A stretch of 64,000 bases of DNA from Mesorhizobium amorphae CCNWGS0123 (GCF_001686985.1 NZ_CP015318.1:4028001-4092000), one strand, 5' to 3'. Numbered from the stretch's first letter, positions 43,564 to 52,382 are shown. Made by a program: numbers and translations. Notes: generated from the letters alone by a model not told the origin.

Positions 43564-44912
43564 ATGCCCGAAAAACCAGGGAGTTTTCTTCGATCCGCGC
43601 CTATTTCGACCTCAGGCTTCAACTGGCTGATCTTTACCCATTGCCTCCCGATTGGCTGCAGGTGACCAAGCAGGCTGGGATCATCGCGGGCGCGATCAAC
43701 CTCCAGGGAGCCGCACTTACAGTCTGGTTCAACATCCTCGACTATGCGTTGACCAACAAACTGTCGCAGGCGCTCATAGATACGATCGTGGTGCAAAATC
43801 CGCAGTGCGAGGCCCTGTGCAAGGCCTATCTGGACGAACTCGCCAAGGGCGAAAAACCGACGCCTGAATTGCCTGGCCTGACGACCGACGATCGGGTCAG
43901 CACGGCGCTCGCAGGCTTCAACGCCGTCAACCAGCAACCCAAGGACATTCAGGCGGCGCTCGCCGCCGGCACCGGGCTCGCCACCGTCACCGGCCAGATC
44001 GACGTCCTTGCGACCTACAAGAATCTGCACGACGGCCTGCAGAGCTTTCAATATGGCATCGGCAGCTTCCAGACCCTCCTGATCGCCGCTCGCGACATGG
44101 GCACGTCCCTGGAGCAGGTCCGCGTCCTGCGCAAATTCCTCAACCAGTTGAGGCTCTTCTGTGCCTCGACCGGCGAGAAGGTCGCAGTCTTGCCCGCGGG
44201 ACCCGCGCTTCGCGATATCGAGCAGGCGTGGCTCGACGACCTCGGGCAGGCGGCAACGAAACTGCAGGGCGCAATCGTCAACAAATCCCCTGACGCCTAC
44301 GATGCCCTGTTCGACGTGCGTACCGTGCTGCGCGTCGTGCCCTCGCGGCTCAACCAGCAGATTTTCGTCACCGCAAAGAACCTGCCTTTCGGACTTTTGG
44401 CCACCGGCCTCGACACGATAGCCGGCAAACTTCCGACCGACGATCCGGCCGTTCCCCCGATAAAGGCCGCACATGACGCGATCATGGTGCTGTCCTCGAC
44501 CATCTATGCGCGCGTCGTCGAGCACAAGCTCTGGCAGGACGTCGACAACAAACTGGCCAGCCTCGCCGACATGATCGAGCCGGTGGAAAGCGCGCAAGGG
44601 GCCGCGGCGGACAAGTCGCTGCCTTTCCAGTTTTCGCCGCTGTGGCGAAATCTGGAAACGAAGGCTCGTGTTCTTGCCGATCTCGACCCCAATGGAGCGT
44701 GGCGGACCACGCTCGCTGCCTACTCCACCGACGTCAACGACCAACTGTCGCGCGAAACCGTCGATACAGCCTTCATCCTTGCCTTCGAAGCCTACCGGGA
44801 CGAGGCCCAGCAGCGCTTCGTCCAGGTCGACCTGGCGCTGAAAACCGAATGTGCCTCGATCGTTCGCGTCAGCACGCCGTTGCACAAGATCATTGAGGAG
44901 CTCGGGCCATGA
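43564..44912 (+). CDS. EAD-helical protein with damaged start
   Basis: About 440 residues, all helical, no recognised catalytic domain. The first ~75 residues (LADLYPLPPDW, KQAGIIAGAINLQG, VWFNILDYAL, VVQNPQCEAL) align with the EAD of the upstream protease, so the protein should be recruited to the same partner. In this frame no ATG/GTG/TTG precedes the EAD; the first is TTG 43641, which would remove its first helix. An ATG at 43564 lies in another frame, and adding one A to the A-run at 43571-43575 would join it: MPEKTREFSSIRAYFDL. So either a frameshift or a sequence error is present. The stop overlaps the next ATG by four bases. Confidence 0.72.
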
Positions 44913-47587
44913 TCGAGGAACCCGCGACAGGCGTCGAAACCGCAGCCTCGGCTGATTCAGATTTTGACTCGTTGAGCGACATCCGGATCGCGCATCTCGA
45001 ACTGATGCGGATCGCCAGCAGCAACGAAGCCGTCGATCCCACGATGAGGCGCAGCGATCAGGCGAGTTCCGAGACGACGGATGCCAATACCGACAACGCA
45101 GTCCCTGATGCGCAAACCATCCGTGGATTCCTCGCCAAAGCGAGGCGTGCCGGCCGCACCATTGCGCGGGAGTCCGACCGTCGCGCGGCGCAGCGCATCC
45201 TTGACTATTGGTCGGCCGAGCTGGTCACGCGGCCCGGCATCACCTCCGCCGATATCAGCCCGACACGTCTTGCGGCTTTCGCAGGCGGCCTCGAAACTGC
45301 CGACCCGGTCGCCGTCGCGGTCGACTACGAATCCGCATCGCGCGAAATCACCGATCCGGGATCGGTCGCCATCGCCGTTCCCGGATCGGCCGCCGTCACA
45401 ACCGAAGACGTCGCAACCGAAGACAGTGCGGGATCCGGCGACGGCTTCGCATCCGATGATGAGCTGAGCTCGGACGAACTGACCGAGCGCTTTCGCATCC
45501 GCGTTGCCGCGCAGGCCCGGCAATGGAAAAACACCGGCTATCCCGGCTATCTCCTGCGCGGCGACGCATTGAAGGAGGCGTCGGAACTTCCGCAAGGCCC
45601 CGACATTGCCGAGTTCGTCGAGGAGAGCATCAAGGCGGAGACGGACAGCCAGAAGCAGCGCGACCGCAGCAAGAACATATTGATCGCGATGTTCGCCACC
45701 CTGGCCGGAATCCTCGCCGCGGCGGCCTATTTCGCTGTTACCCAGAGGAATGACGCTTTTGCCGCGCGCGAACAGGCCGTGGCGACGGCGCGTCAGATCG
45801 CGGCGCTCAACCAAGACCTTACCGTCGCCGTTGAAAGGGAGAAAAATGCACGCGCGCAGGTCGAGGATGCGCTTAGAGTTGCCCTGAAGAAGGCGGAGGA
45901 CGCCGCGAATACGCAACGCGCGCAGCAGGCCACCCAAGCCACCTTGCAATCCGCAATCGTGTCTATCGTCAAACAGCTCCGCTCGGGCGGCATGTCCCTG
46001 GACGACTTGACGCCGGACCTGCGGCAGTCGGTGCTTGTCGAGCTGGCCGGCCAGGTCAAAAGCGGCGAGGTCGCGCTCGCCCAGTTGCCGGCGCTGTTGC
46101 AGACCGCAGTTGAACCGCTGCTCGGCAAACTTACCGACAAACAGCCCAACATTCTTACGGGATACAAGGTCGATTTTATCGAGGCCAGGATCGCCTTGCC
46201 CAGGCTAACCGGCGATCTGGCGAGCGACGCCTCGGCGCGACCGCTGGACTACATCAATTACTCGCTGGTCATGGGCCGAAGTCACCGCATGGCCATTTAT
46301 TCAGCGGTTAACCTCGCCCGATCGCAAAGGATGACCCTGCAGGCCACCGGCGGCAGACTGAGGTATGATGTCCGCCTGCCGCGCGACGCACAGCCGGATC
46401 GCAGCTGGTACCTTAGCCCGGACCGGCTCTGGCTGCCGGCGCAATTGGCGAATGCCAGCGACATCGCCTGGGGCCCCGAGTTCGCCGGCGATCCGGCAAC
46501 GGCGGCGCTCAAACTGGCCCAGTATGCCTATGTCCTGCCCAACACGATGCCGCAGCCGCGCGCTTTCTACGGCAATAAGTGGGCGCCACTCGAAAACTGG
46601 GTGCGCACGCAGCACAACCCGCTGGCCAACCGGGTGACCATCTTCAGCGGCCCAACCTTCCGTCCCGCCGACCGGCCGGTCGACGGCGTGCCGGTCCCCT
46701 ATGCCTATTGGAAGCTCGCAGTATCTTCCGTGCCGGCCGCCGTGAAGGGAGAGGTGAGCGAGCCGGAATTCGTCGTCGATGCGTTCCTCATTCCAGGCGA
46801 CGCAACGGGCGAGTTCAACCCGGAGCAGTATCGGCTCCCGGTTGCCGAGCTCGAAAAACGCACGGGCCTGAATTTTGGCTATCTCATCGAATGGACGGAT
46901 TCCGTGAAGCATCCCGGCTCGAATGGAACGGCGGCCGATGAACTGGCGGGGCGCGTCAAGCTGCTTGACGGCGCAAACGATGTGCTGCGCGCTGAACTGA
47001 TTGCCGTCCTCGGCAATCCTAACCTCCCGGTGCCCGAACGGCGCAAGATCGTCGCGGCGCTTGTCGAGATGGCCGGTCTCCGAAGCATGACCGGGCTCAC
47101 CCCTGCGGGGCGCCTTAACGTGCTTGAAGCTTTGCTCGGGGTTCCGCCTGAATTGTGGGAGCGCCCGGACTGGCTGCCCTTGTTCGCCGACGCACGCCGA
47201 GCGATTGCCGATCTCTTCCTGTCGGTGGCCGACGGCCAAACGATCATCGACGATCAGGATCGCGACGCGCTCATCGCTTTGAAGGACCGGCTGCGTATCC
47301 AGCCCAGCACGCAGACGGTCTACGTCCAGTTTGCAGGGATGGCGCGCGAGGACGCCGAGGCGCTCTCCGCCAAAATGCGCGCCTTGGGCTGGGGCATCCC
47401 GAAGCCGGGCGAGGAACGGACAAGCGCTGCCGCCGGCATGAACGAGGTTCGCTACAATTCCGATAGCAACACCGACCGCCGCGCCGCGGAACTTCTGGCC
47501 GCCGACCTCACTGCCGCCGGTCAGCCGGCGATCGCCCGAGCGGCACGAATCGGTATCAACACTCTGGAGATCTGGGTCAGTGTGTAG
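44909..47587 (+). CDS. membrane-anchored protein with nuclease-like (NUC1 fold) domain lacking the catalytic His
   Basis: An 892-residue protein. Residues ~70-125 contain FLAKARRAGRTIARESDRRAAQRILDYW, like the N-terminal LDYW module of STAND-type conflict proteins. Residues ~200-250 hold QWKNTGYPGYLLRGDALKEASEL, like the linker between a STAND NTPase and its membrane segment, but no Walker A/B NTPase lies between. One membrane helix (~256-278) and a coiled coil follow. Residues ~446-665 resemble NUC1 (LDYINYSLVMGRSHRMAIYSAVN, DIAWG, PNTMPQ, WAPLENWV), but where DKGH should be the sequence reads LWLPAQL, so catalysis is unlikely. The C-terminal ~90 residues (VYVQFAG...NEVRYNSD) look SPOR/LytR_C-like. 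Last gene of the cluster. Confidence 0.75.
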   Translation: MIEEPATGVETAASADSDFDSLSDIRIAHLELMRIASSNEAVDPTMRRSDQASSETTDANTDNAVPDAQTIRGFLAKARRAGRTIARESDRRAAQRILDYWSAELVTRPGITSADISPTRLAAFAGGLETADPVAVAVDYESASREITDPGSVAIAVPGSAAVTTEDVATEDSAGSGDGFASDDELSSDELTERFRIRVAAQARQWKNTGYPGYLLRGDALKEASELPQGPDIAEFVEESIKAETDSQKQRDRSKNILIAMFATLAGILAAAAYFAVTQRNDAFAAREQAVATARQIAALNQDLTVAVEREKNARAQVEDALRVALKKAEDAANTQRAQQATQATLQSAIVSIVKQLRSGGMSLDDLTPDLRQSVLVELAGQVKSGEVALAQLPALLQTAVEPLLGKLTDKQPNILTGYKVDFIEARIALPRLTGDLASDASARPLDYINYSLVMGRSHRMAIYSAVNLARSQRMTLQATGGRLRYDVRLPRDAQPDRSWYLSPDRLWLPAQLANASDIAWGPEFAGDPATAALKLAQYAYVLPNTMPQPRAFYGNKWAPLENWVRTQHNPLANRVTIFSGPTFRPADRPVDGVPVPYAYWKLAVSSVPAAVKGEVSEPEFVVDAFLIPGDATGEFNPEQYRLPVAELEKRTGLNFGYLIEWTDSVKHPGSNGTAADELAGRVKLLDGANDVLRAELIAVLGNPNLPVPERRKIVAALVEMAGLRSMTGLTPAGRLNVLEALLGVPPELWERPDWLPLFADARRAIADLFLSVADGQTIIDDQDRDALIALKDRLRIQPSTQTVYVQFAGMAREDAEALSAKMRALGWGIPKPGEERTSAAAGMNEVRYNSDSNTDRRAAELLAADLTAAGQPAIARAARIGINTLEIWVSV

Positions 47588-47713
47588 CGGCGGCTAAGGT
47601 CGCACTGCATCGCTGCTACAGCGATTTGGCGGTCCAGGTTGCACTTGCCCACCCAGCGATTTCGCAAACTTGGTCGCCCGAGCGATCTGGAACGCAGCCT
47701 CCCGAAGGTGCGT

Positions 47714-49216
47714 TCACGCGGGAAAACCGGCCTTTCTGAAGCCTGACATGAAAAGCTCTAGGGCGACTTGGTCGGCGAACGGGAGACCTGAAATCAGCCG
47801 GACAGTCAGGCCGTGTTTCCTAGCCAGCGCTTTCTCGACTTCAGCGCGCGCCTTCTCCGTCTCGCCCAAATGTGCGTACGACGCTGCGAGGAAGGCATGA
47901 ATAAAGAAGTGGTCGCCGGCCTTCTGATACGAACCGACGGCCTCCGAGTACCTTCCAAGCAGGAAAAGGGAGCTGCCCTTCACCTCCCAGAACCATGTCG
48001 GAGGTAACGGGTCGCGCAGGAGCGCAGTTTCGAGCACGTCCAGCGCCGTCTCGGCCCGTCCGCCGTAGTTGAGCCAGCTTGCGTAGTCCCCCGCTATGTT
48101 CACGTCTAGCGGGTTCAACGAGCGCGCTCGCTCGAAATGCACTCCCGCATCGCTGTGCTGGCGCATGTGCGTAAGCACCAGCCCCATGCTCTGGTGACAG
48201 ACGCCATCGCTCCTGTCGAGAGCGAGCGCCGTTCGTGCCGAGTCCCAGGCCTTCTGTAGCGTCCGCGGATCGTTGTCGTACCAAAATCTGCCGACGAGGG
48301 CCTGCGCGAGGAAGGCGTGGCCTTGAGCGAACGTCGAATCGAGCTCCACACACCGAACGAATAGGGGCTCGGACTCGTCCAGTTCATACCGGTAGAAGTG
48401 CGCGCGCCCCTGCAGGTAGTAGTCGTATGCATCCCAATCGGCCGGAGGCTTGCGCCTGGTCCGGCTTGCCGAATCGGCCTCCGCTTGGCCTTCGACCATC
48501 GAGGCGATAAGAGCCGCAACCTCGTCTTGCAATGCGAAGATGTCGTCGAGGGCCCGGTCGTACCGTTGCGCCCACAGGTGGGTGCCGGTGGCGGCGTCAA
48601 TCAACTGTGTGGTGATCCGAATGCGATCACCGAGCTTTCGTATGCTGCCTTCGACGAGGTAGCGAACTCCGAGTTTGCGATGGACTTCGGCAATGTCCAG
48701 TGCCGGATGGCGAAACTGAAAAGATGAATTGCGCGCGATGACGAGGAGGGAGCGGAACCTGGCCAGCTCCGTAATTATGTCCTCGGTTATGCCGTCGCTG
48801 AGATACTGCTGGTCCTGATCGCCGCTCAAGTTGGCAAAAGGCAGCACCGCAATAGACGGCTTGCCGGACGGTGGCATCGGTCTGCGGGAAGCGCTCGCCG
48901 CCGGCTCTACAATCCCGGTGAAGCGGTAGCCGACGCGAGGCACCGTGGCGATCCACTCGCCGCCGTTGTCAGCCGGACCGAGTGCCTTTCTTAGTGTCGC
49001 GATTTGGACGGTAAGGTTGCCTTCCTCAACGGCGGTGCCCGGCCAGGCAGCGTCCATCAGCTCGGCCTTGGTCAGGATCTCACCGGGCCGTGCCGTAAGC
49101 GCAGCAAGCAGCGTCAGCCCACGATGCCCAACAGCGATCGGGATCTGCTCTTTCAGGAGCGTCCCGATGTCGGGATCGAGTACGAACGGACCAAAAGCGA
49201 TGCGAGTCCCCTGCAT
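47714..49216 (-). CDS. winged-helix (OmpR-type) regulator with TolB-like and TPR sensor
   Basis: A 500-residue CadC-like regulator without a membrane segment. Residues ~1-105 are an OmpR/PhoB-type winged helix (ILTKAELMDAAWPGTAVEEGNLTVQIATLRKALG, VPRVGYRFTG). Residues ~118-250 are a TolB-like domain (PSIAVLPFANLSGD, YLSDGITEDIITEL, VEGSIRKLGDRIR, WAQRYDRALDDIFALQDEV) closely matching that of the cyclase at the other end of the block; TPR-like helices follow. It presumably controls transcription in response to a ligand or partner. It converges on the cluster's last gene. Confidence 0.88.
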   Translation of the reverse strand: MQGTRIAFGPFVLDPDIGTLLKEQIPIAVGHRGLTLLAALTARPGEILTKAELMDAAWPGTAVEEGNLTVQIATLRKALGPADNGGEWIATVPRVGYRFTGIVEPAASASRRPMPPSGKPSIAVLPFANLSGDQDQQYLSDGITEDIITELARFRSLLVIARNSSFQFRHPALDIAEVHRKLGVRYLVEGSIRKLGDRIRITTQLIDAATGTHLWAQRYDRALDDIFALQDEVAALIASMVEGQAEADSASRTRRKPPADWDAYDYYLQGRAHFYRYELDESEPLFVRCVELDSTFAQGHAFLAQALVGRFWYDNDPRTLQKAWDSARTALALDRSDGVCHQSMGLVLTHMRQHSDAGVHFERARSLNPLDVNIAGDYASWLNYGGRAETALDVLETALLRDPLPPTWFWEVKGSSLFLLGRYSEAVGSYQKAGDHFFIHAFLAASYAHLGETEKARAEVEKALARKHGLTVRLISGLPFADQVALELFMSGFRKAGFPA

Positions 49217-49763
49217 GTGGGCATACTAGACGTTTCGGAGGTTTTCGGAACAGTTTCGCCACCGCTTAGATCCCCGGGTCGCTTTCGAGGCCTGTGCCTG
49301 ACCGGCCGAAGTGGCCAAAAATCGCTTCGAAGCAGGCAAGCCAGCGTTCGCGCTGCCGGCAGAGCGCGGCACAGGGCGCTATGTCGGCTCGGCCTTCATC
49401 AATGCCAACCGGGAAGTCAGGGAACGGCTCGTCGCGACTGTGAAGCATCTGCGCGGCGAGGACGACTTGCGCCACGCCTCGCTGCAGGATTTCCGGGAAG
49501 AGTAAGGGAGTCGTTCGGCGCCGCTGCTCCCGCCGTCGCTGGTACATCCGCAGTCGACGGCGGGTGCCGGACTTAAAGCTTGCACCGGCCACTGCGGGAG
49601 GTCCCGCGCTAGTGAATTTACAGCCACAGCAGCAGTCACTCAATTACGGCTAAATGCGGCCGACCATCATCCATTCAGCGGGCTGCATGGCGACACGGCA
49701 AATCGTGATCAATTCGACGCGACCGTTTTGACCGTATGACCAATCGTTTATACGAAAGAATTT
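49217..49763. other. region between the regulator and tRNA-Val
   Basis: 547 bases. Apart from a 64-codon open frame described separately I see only low-information sequence with no terminator or integrase. It marks the right border of the accessory block. Confidence 0.4.
49311..49505 (+). CDS. short hypothetical frame, possible gene remnant
   Basis: A 64-codon frame with a GTG start and protein-like composition (KNRFEAGKPAFALPAERG, INANREVRERLVATVKHL, DLRHASLQDFREE). No ribosome site is convincing and I recognise no family. It may be a remnant of a larger gene. Low confidence that it is expressed. Confidence 0.3.
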   Translation: MAKNRFEAGKPAFALPAERGTGRYVGSAFINANREVRERLVATVKHLRGEDDLRHASLQDFREE

Positions 49764-49838
49764 TGGTGGGCGATGCAGGGATTGAACCTGCGACCCCACC
49801 CGTGTGAAGGGTGTGCTCTCCCGCTGAGCTAATCGCCC
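49764..49838 (-). tRNA. tRNA-Val (anticodon CAC)
   Basis: A complete cloverleaf on the minus strand: 7-bp acceptor stem (GGGCGAT with ATCGCCC), a D stem GCTC/GAGC, an anticodon stem CACCC/GGGTG around loop TTCACAC (anticodon CAC, reading GUG), and a T stem GCAGG/CCTGC with TTCAATC loop. CCA is encoded at 49764-49766. Its 3' end faces the accessory block. Confidence 0.96.
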
Positions 49839-49966
49839 GCTCGTTGCCCGAAGGCCAAGCGAGCCGCGATATAAGGGAGGCAGGCCGTTGAAGTCAAGGC
49901 GATGCGCCCGCCTTCTACGCCTGAAATAGACGAGGGCAGACGCAGCCGCGCAATCGACCGTTTCGC

Positions 49967-50650
49967 TCAGCCCTCGGCCGCGGCAATCAGCCGTTCCGCC
50001 AGATCGAGCGTCAGCGCATCGAAATGCGAGATCACCGCCGACGGCTCGAATTCGCGCACATGGCGTTCGGTATAGCCGAAATCGACGGCCACCACCGGAA
50101 TGCCGGCAGCCTTGGCGGTGTCGATGTCGGTCTGCGAATCACCGACCATCAGCGCCCCGTGCGGGTCGCCGCCGGCCAGCCTGATGGTTTCGGTGAGATG
50201 GCGCGGATCGGGCTTGCGGAAGGCAAACGTGTCCTGGCCGGCGATCGCAGAAAAGTGCTTCGCCAGGCCGAGCGCCTCGATCAGCGCCACCGAATTCGCC
50301 TCGTATTTGTTGGTGCATACGGCAAGCAGATAGCCGGCCTTCTCGAAGCGGGCGATCGCCTCGACGACGCCGGGGTAGGGGCGCGACTTGCCGGGGATGT
50401 TGTCAGTGTAGTGGTCGAGGAACAGTTTCAGCAACCGGTCATGCTCCTCCACAGCCAGCGATCGCCGCTGTGCTGCGTGGGCGCGTTCGATCATCACCCG
50501 GCCGCCATGGCCGACGTAGCGCTTGAAGCCGGCCTCATCGACGGCCGCCAGTTCGCTGGCGGCGAGACTGTGGTTGAGGCTGTCGAGCAGATCCGGCGCC
50601 GTGTCGACCAGCGTCCCGTCGAGGTCGAACACGATGATCGGTCTGGTCAT
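49967..50650 (-). CDS. gph: phosphoglycolate phosphatase
   Basis: A 227-residue HAD-superfamily phosphatase that removes phosphate from 2-phosphoglycolate in the cytosol. HAD motif I is VFDLDGTLVDTAPDLL (both Asp), motif II in AVCTNKYEA, motif III Lys in FRKPDP and motif IV in MVGDSQTDIDTAKAAG. The cap region contains RYVGHGGRVMIERA, typical of Gph. A promoter and an early terminator-like hairpin precede it (see entries at 50.8 kb), suggesting attenuation of its transcript. Confidence 0.93.
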   Translation of the reverse strand: MTRPIIVFDLDGTLVDTAPDLLDSLNHSLAASELAAVDEAGFKRYVGHGGRVMIERAHAAQRRSLAVEEHDRLLKLFLDHYTDNIPGKSRPYPGVVEAIARFEKAGYLLAVCTNKYEANSVALIEALGLAKHFSAIAGQDTFAFRKPDPRHLTETIRLAGGDPHGALMVGDSQTDIDTAKAAGIPVVAVDFGYTERHVREFEPSAVISHFDALTLDLAERLIAAAEG

Positions 50651-50780
50651 GGCCTGTCCTGTGGCGATTGCATGCCGGCAGGCGATAGCGGCTACGGCGC
50701 GTCAAGGCAAGCGGGCTGGGCAAGCGGGCTGGCAAGCAGTCGAGGCAAGCAGACCCACCGGATTTCCCGGCGAGCCGCCA

Positions 50781-50809
50781 GAAATGAAAAACCCGCCACG
50801 GCGGCGGGT
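50781..50809 (-). terminator. rho-independent terminator in the gph leader
   Basis: On the minus strand, ACCCGCC/GGCGGGT (7 bp, five-base loop) followed by TTTTCATTTC. It lies ~130 bases before the gph start codon and ~30 bases after the promoter -10 element, so it either ends a short RNA or attenuates gph. Confidence 0.72.
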
Positions 50810-50839
50810 CATTGGCGCAAATCAGCACCATGGACAAAT

Positions 50840-50868
50840 ATCTAGCATAGCTGCCGTCACCGTGTCAA
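50840..50868 (-). promoter_or_regulatory. sigma-70-type promoter before gph
   Basis: On the minus strand TTGACA (50863-50868), 17 bases, CTAGAT (50840-50845), close to the alphaproteobacterial housekeeping consensus. Transcription would start near 50833 and run towards gph. Confidence 0.7.
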
Positions 50869-51012
50869 CGAGTTTCAGGAAGATATTCCTATGCAGGCTG
50901 CCCACGCATCGCTCCCTGCGCGTCGCCGGGCGCACCGCCGCTGCCAAGGGCTTTGACCAGACTGGCAAAAATGTTAGGAGCGCCCGAACCAGCGAAAACG
51001 GACGGACAGAGC

Positions 51013-51744
51013 ATGGATGCGAGGCAATTGAAGGTCGAGGCCGCGCGGGCAGCCCTTGCCCATGTGAGCGAAGGCATGCGGCTCGGCATCGGCACCGGCT
51101 CGACCGCCGAGGAGTTCGTGCGGCTGCTCGCCGAAAAGGTCGCCACCGGCCTCACCATCGTCGGCGTGCCGACGTCGGAGCGCACCGCGTCACTCTGCCA
51201 TGAGCTCGGCGTGCCACTGTCGACCCTCGAGGAAACGCCTGAACTCGACCTCACCATCGACGGCGCCGACGAGGTCGACCCGGCGCTGACCCTGATCAAG
51301 GGCGGCGGCGGCGCGCTGCTGCGCGAGAAGATCGTCGCGGCGGCATCCGGGCGCATGATCGTCATTGCCGACCGTTCGAAAATGGTCGAGACCCTCGGCC
51401 GTTTCCCGCTGCCGATCGAGGTCAATCAATTCGGCCTGCGGGCGACCGAAATCGCGGTTCGCGCAGCGGCCAAAAGTCTCGGTCTTTCCGGCCCCATTAC
51501 ATTGAGGATGACGGGGGGCCAGCCTTTTGTTACAGACGGCGGCCATTTTATCCTCGATGCATCTTTTGGCCGCATTCCGGATACAAGAGCGCTTTCGAAT
51601 GCTCTCCACGCCATACCGGGCGTCGTCGAGCACGGTCTTTTCATCGGGCTGGCATCAGCGGCCATCATCGCCGGCGGCGACGGCATCCAAACCGTCCATG
51701 CCGCCCGAAAACCAGGGAGTTCTACCGACCATGATGTTGCATAA
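51013..51744 (+). CDS. rpiA: ribose-5-phosphate isomerase A
   Basis: A 243-residue enzyme of the pentose-phosphate pathway interconverting ribose 5-phosphate and ribulose 5-phosphate. Signatures are LGIGTGSTAEEFV (phosphate loop), the catalytic region TIDGADEVDP, and KGGGGALLREKIVA; C-terminal TGGQPFVTDGGHFILD and PGVVEHGLFIGLA are also typical. ATG 51013 gives the expected length; earlier codons are not conserved. Its 3' end overlaps the DUF2059 gene by 14 bases. Confidence 0.94.
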   Translation: MDARQLKVEAARAALAHVSEGMRLGIGTGSTAEEFVRLLAEKVATGLTIVGVPTSERTASLCHELGVPLSTLEETPELDLTIDGADEVDPALTLIKGGGGALLREKIVAAASGRMIVIADRSKMVETLGRFPLPIEVNQFGLRATEIAVRAAAKSLGLSGPITLRMTGGQPFVTDGGHFILDASFGRIPDTRALSNALHAIPGVVEHGLFIGLASAAIIAGGDGIQTVHAARKPGSSTDHDVA

Positions 51745-52345
51745 CCGGGTTCGCAGCCTTTCGGCCATTCTGGTGGCTTCGGCCGTCTTCGCGTTTTCTT
51801 CGCCTGTCTTCGCGCAGGACGTGACCGAATCGCACCTGAAGGCAGCGCGCGCTGCCGTCGTCGCGATCCACGCAACCGACCCGTTCGACAACATCCTGCC
51901 GCAGGCCGCCGCCGCCCTGGAACAGCAGCTGATCCAGAAGAACCCGGACATGCAGGAACTGATCGGCAAGACCGTCACCGACAAGGCGGTGGCATTGGCC
52001 GCGCGCCGCGCCGACCTCGAGAAGGAAGCAGCCCTTGCCTATGCCAAGGTCTTCTCCGAGAAGGAACTCAACGAAATCGCCGCTTTCTACAGCTCCGACT
52101 CGGGCAAGAAGCTGCTCGACAGCGGCCCGACCGTGACGCGTGACCTGGTGAAGGCCGCCGACATCTGGCAGAACGGTCTTGCCCGCGATCTCGCCCAGCA
52201 GGTCGGCGAGACACTGGCCGCGGCGGCGAAGGCCAATGCACCGGCAGCGCCCGCTGCTCCCGCAGATGCCACGGCCCCCGCGGCTCCCGCCGACGGCGCT
52301 GCTCCGGCCGATGGCGACGCGCCCGCCGACAACACGCAGAACTGA
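51731..52345 (+). CDS. DUF2059 exported protein
   Basis: A 204-residue periplasmic protein with a signal peptide (ending SSPVFAQD). The DUF2059 domain includes KVFSEKELNEIAAFYSSDSGKKLLD, and the C-terminus is an Ala/Pro-rich low-complexity tail. Function unknown. It begins within the end of rpiA (ATG 51731, preceded by GGGAG), so the two are co-expressed, as is common in rhizobia. A strong terminator follows. Confidence 0.88.
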   Translation: MMLHNRVRSLSAILVASAVFAFSSPVFAQDVTESHLKAARAAVVAIHATDPFDNILPQAAAALEQQLIQKNPDMQELIGKTVTDKAVALAARRADLEKEAALAYAKVFSEKELNEIAAFYSSDSGKKLLDSGPTVTRDLVKAADIWQNGLARDLAQQVGETLAAAAKANAPAAPAAPADATAPAAPADGAAPADGDAPADNTQN

Positions 52346-52382
52346 TTTGCCTTTCCAGGCGGCCGGATGGCCGCTGGACCAG

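Larger units (their letters stand above)
50651..51012. other. intergenic region between gph and rpiA
   Basis: 362 bases between divergent genes. On the minus strand it holds a strong promoter and a rho-independent terminator 30 bases beyond it, annotated separately. On the plus strand no clear promoter for rpiA is visible. Confidence 0.5.
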
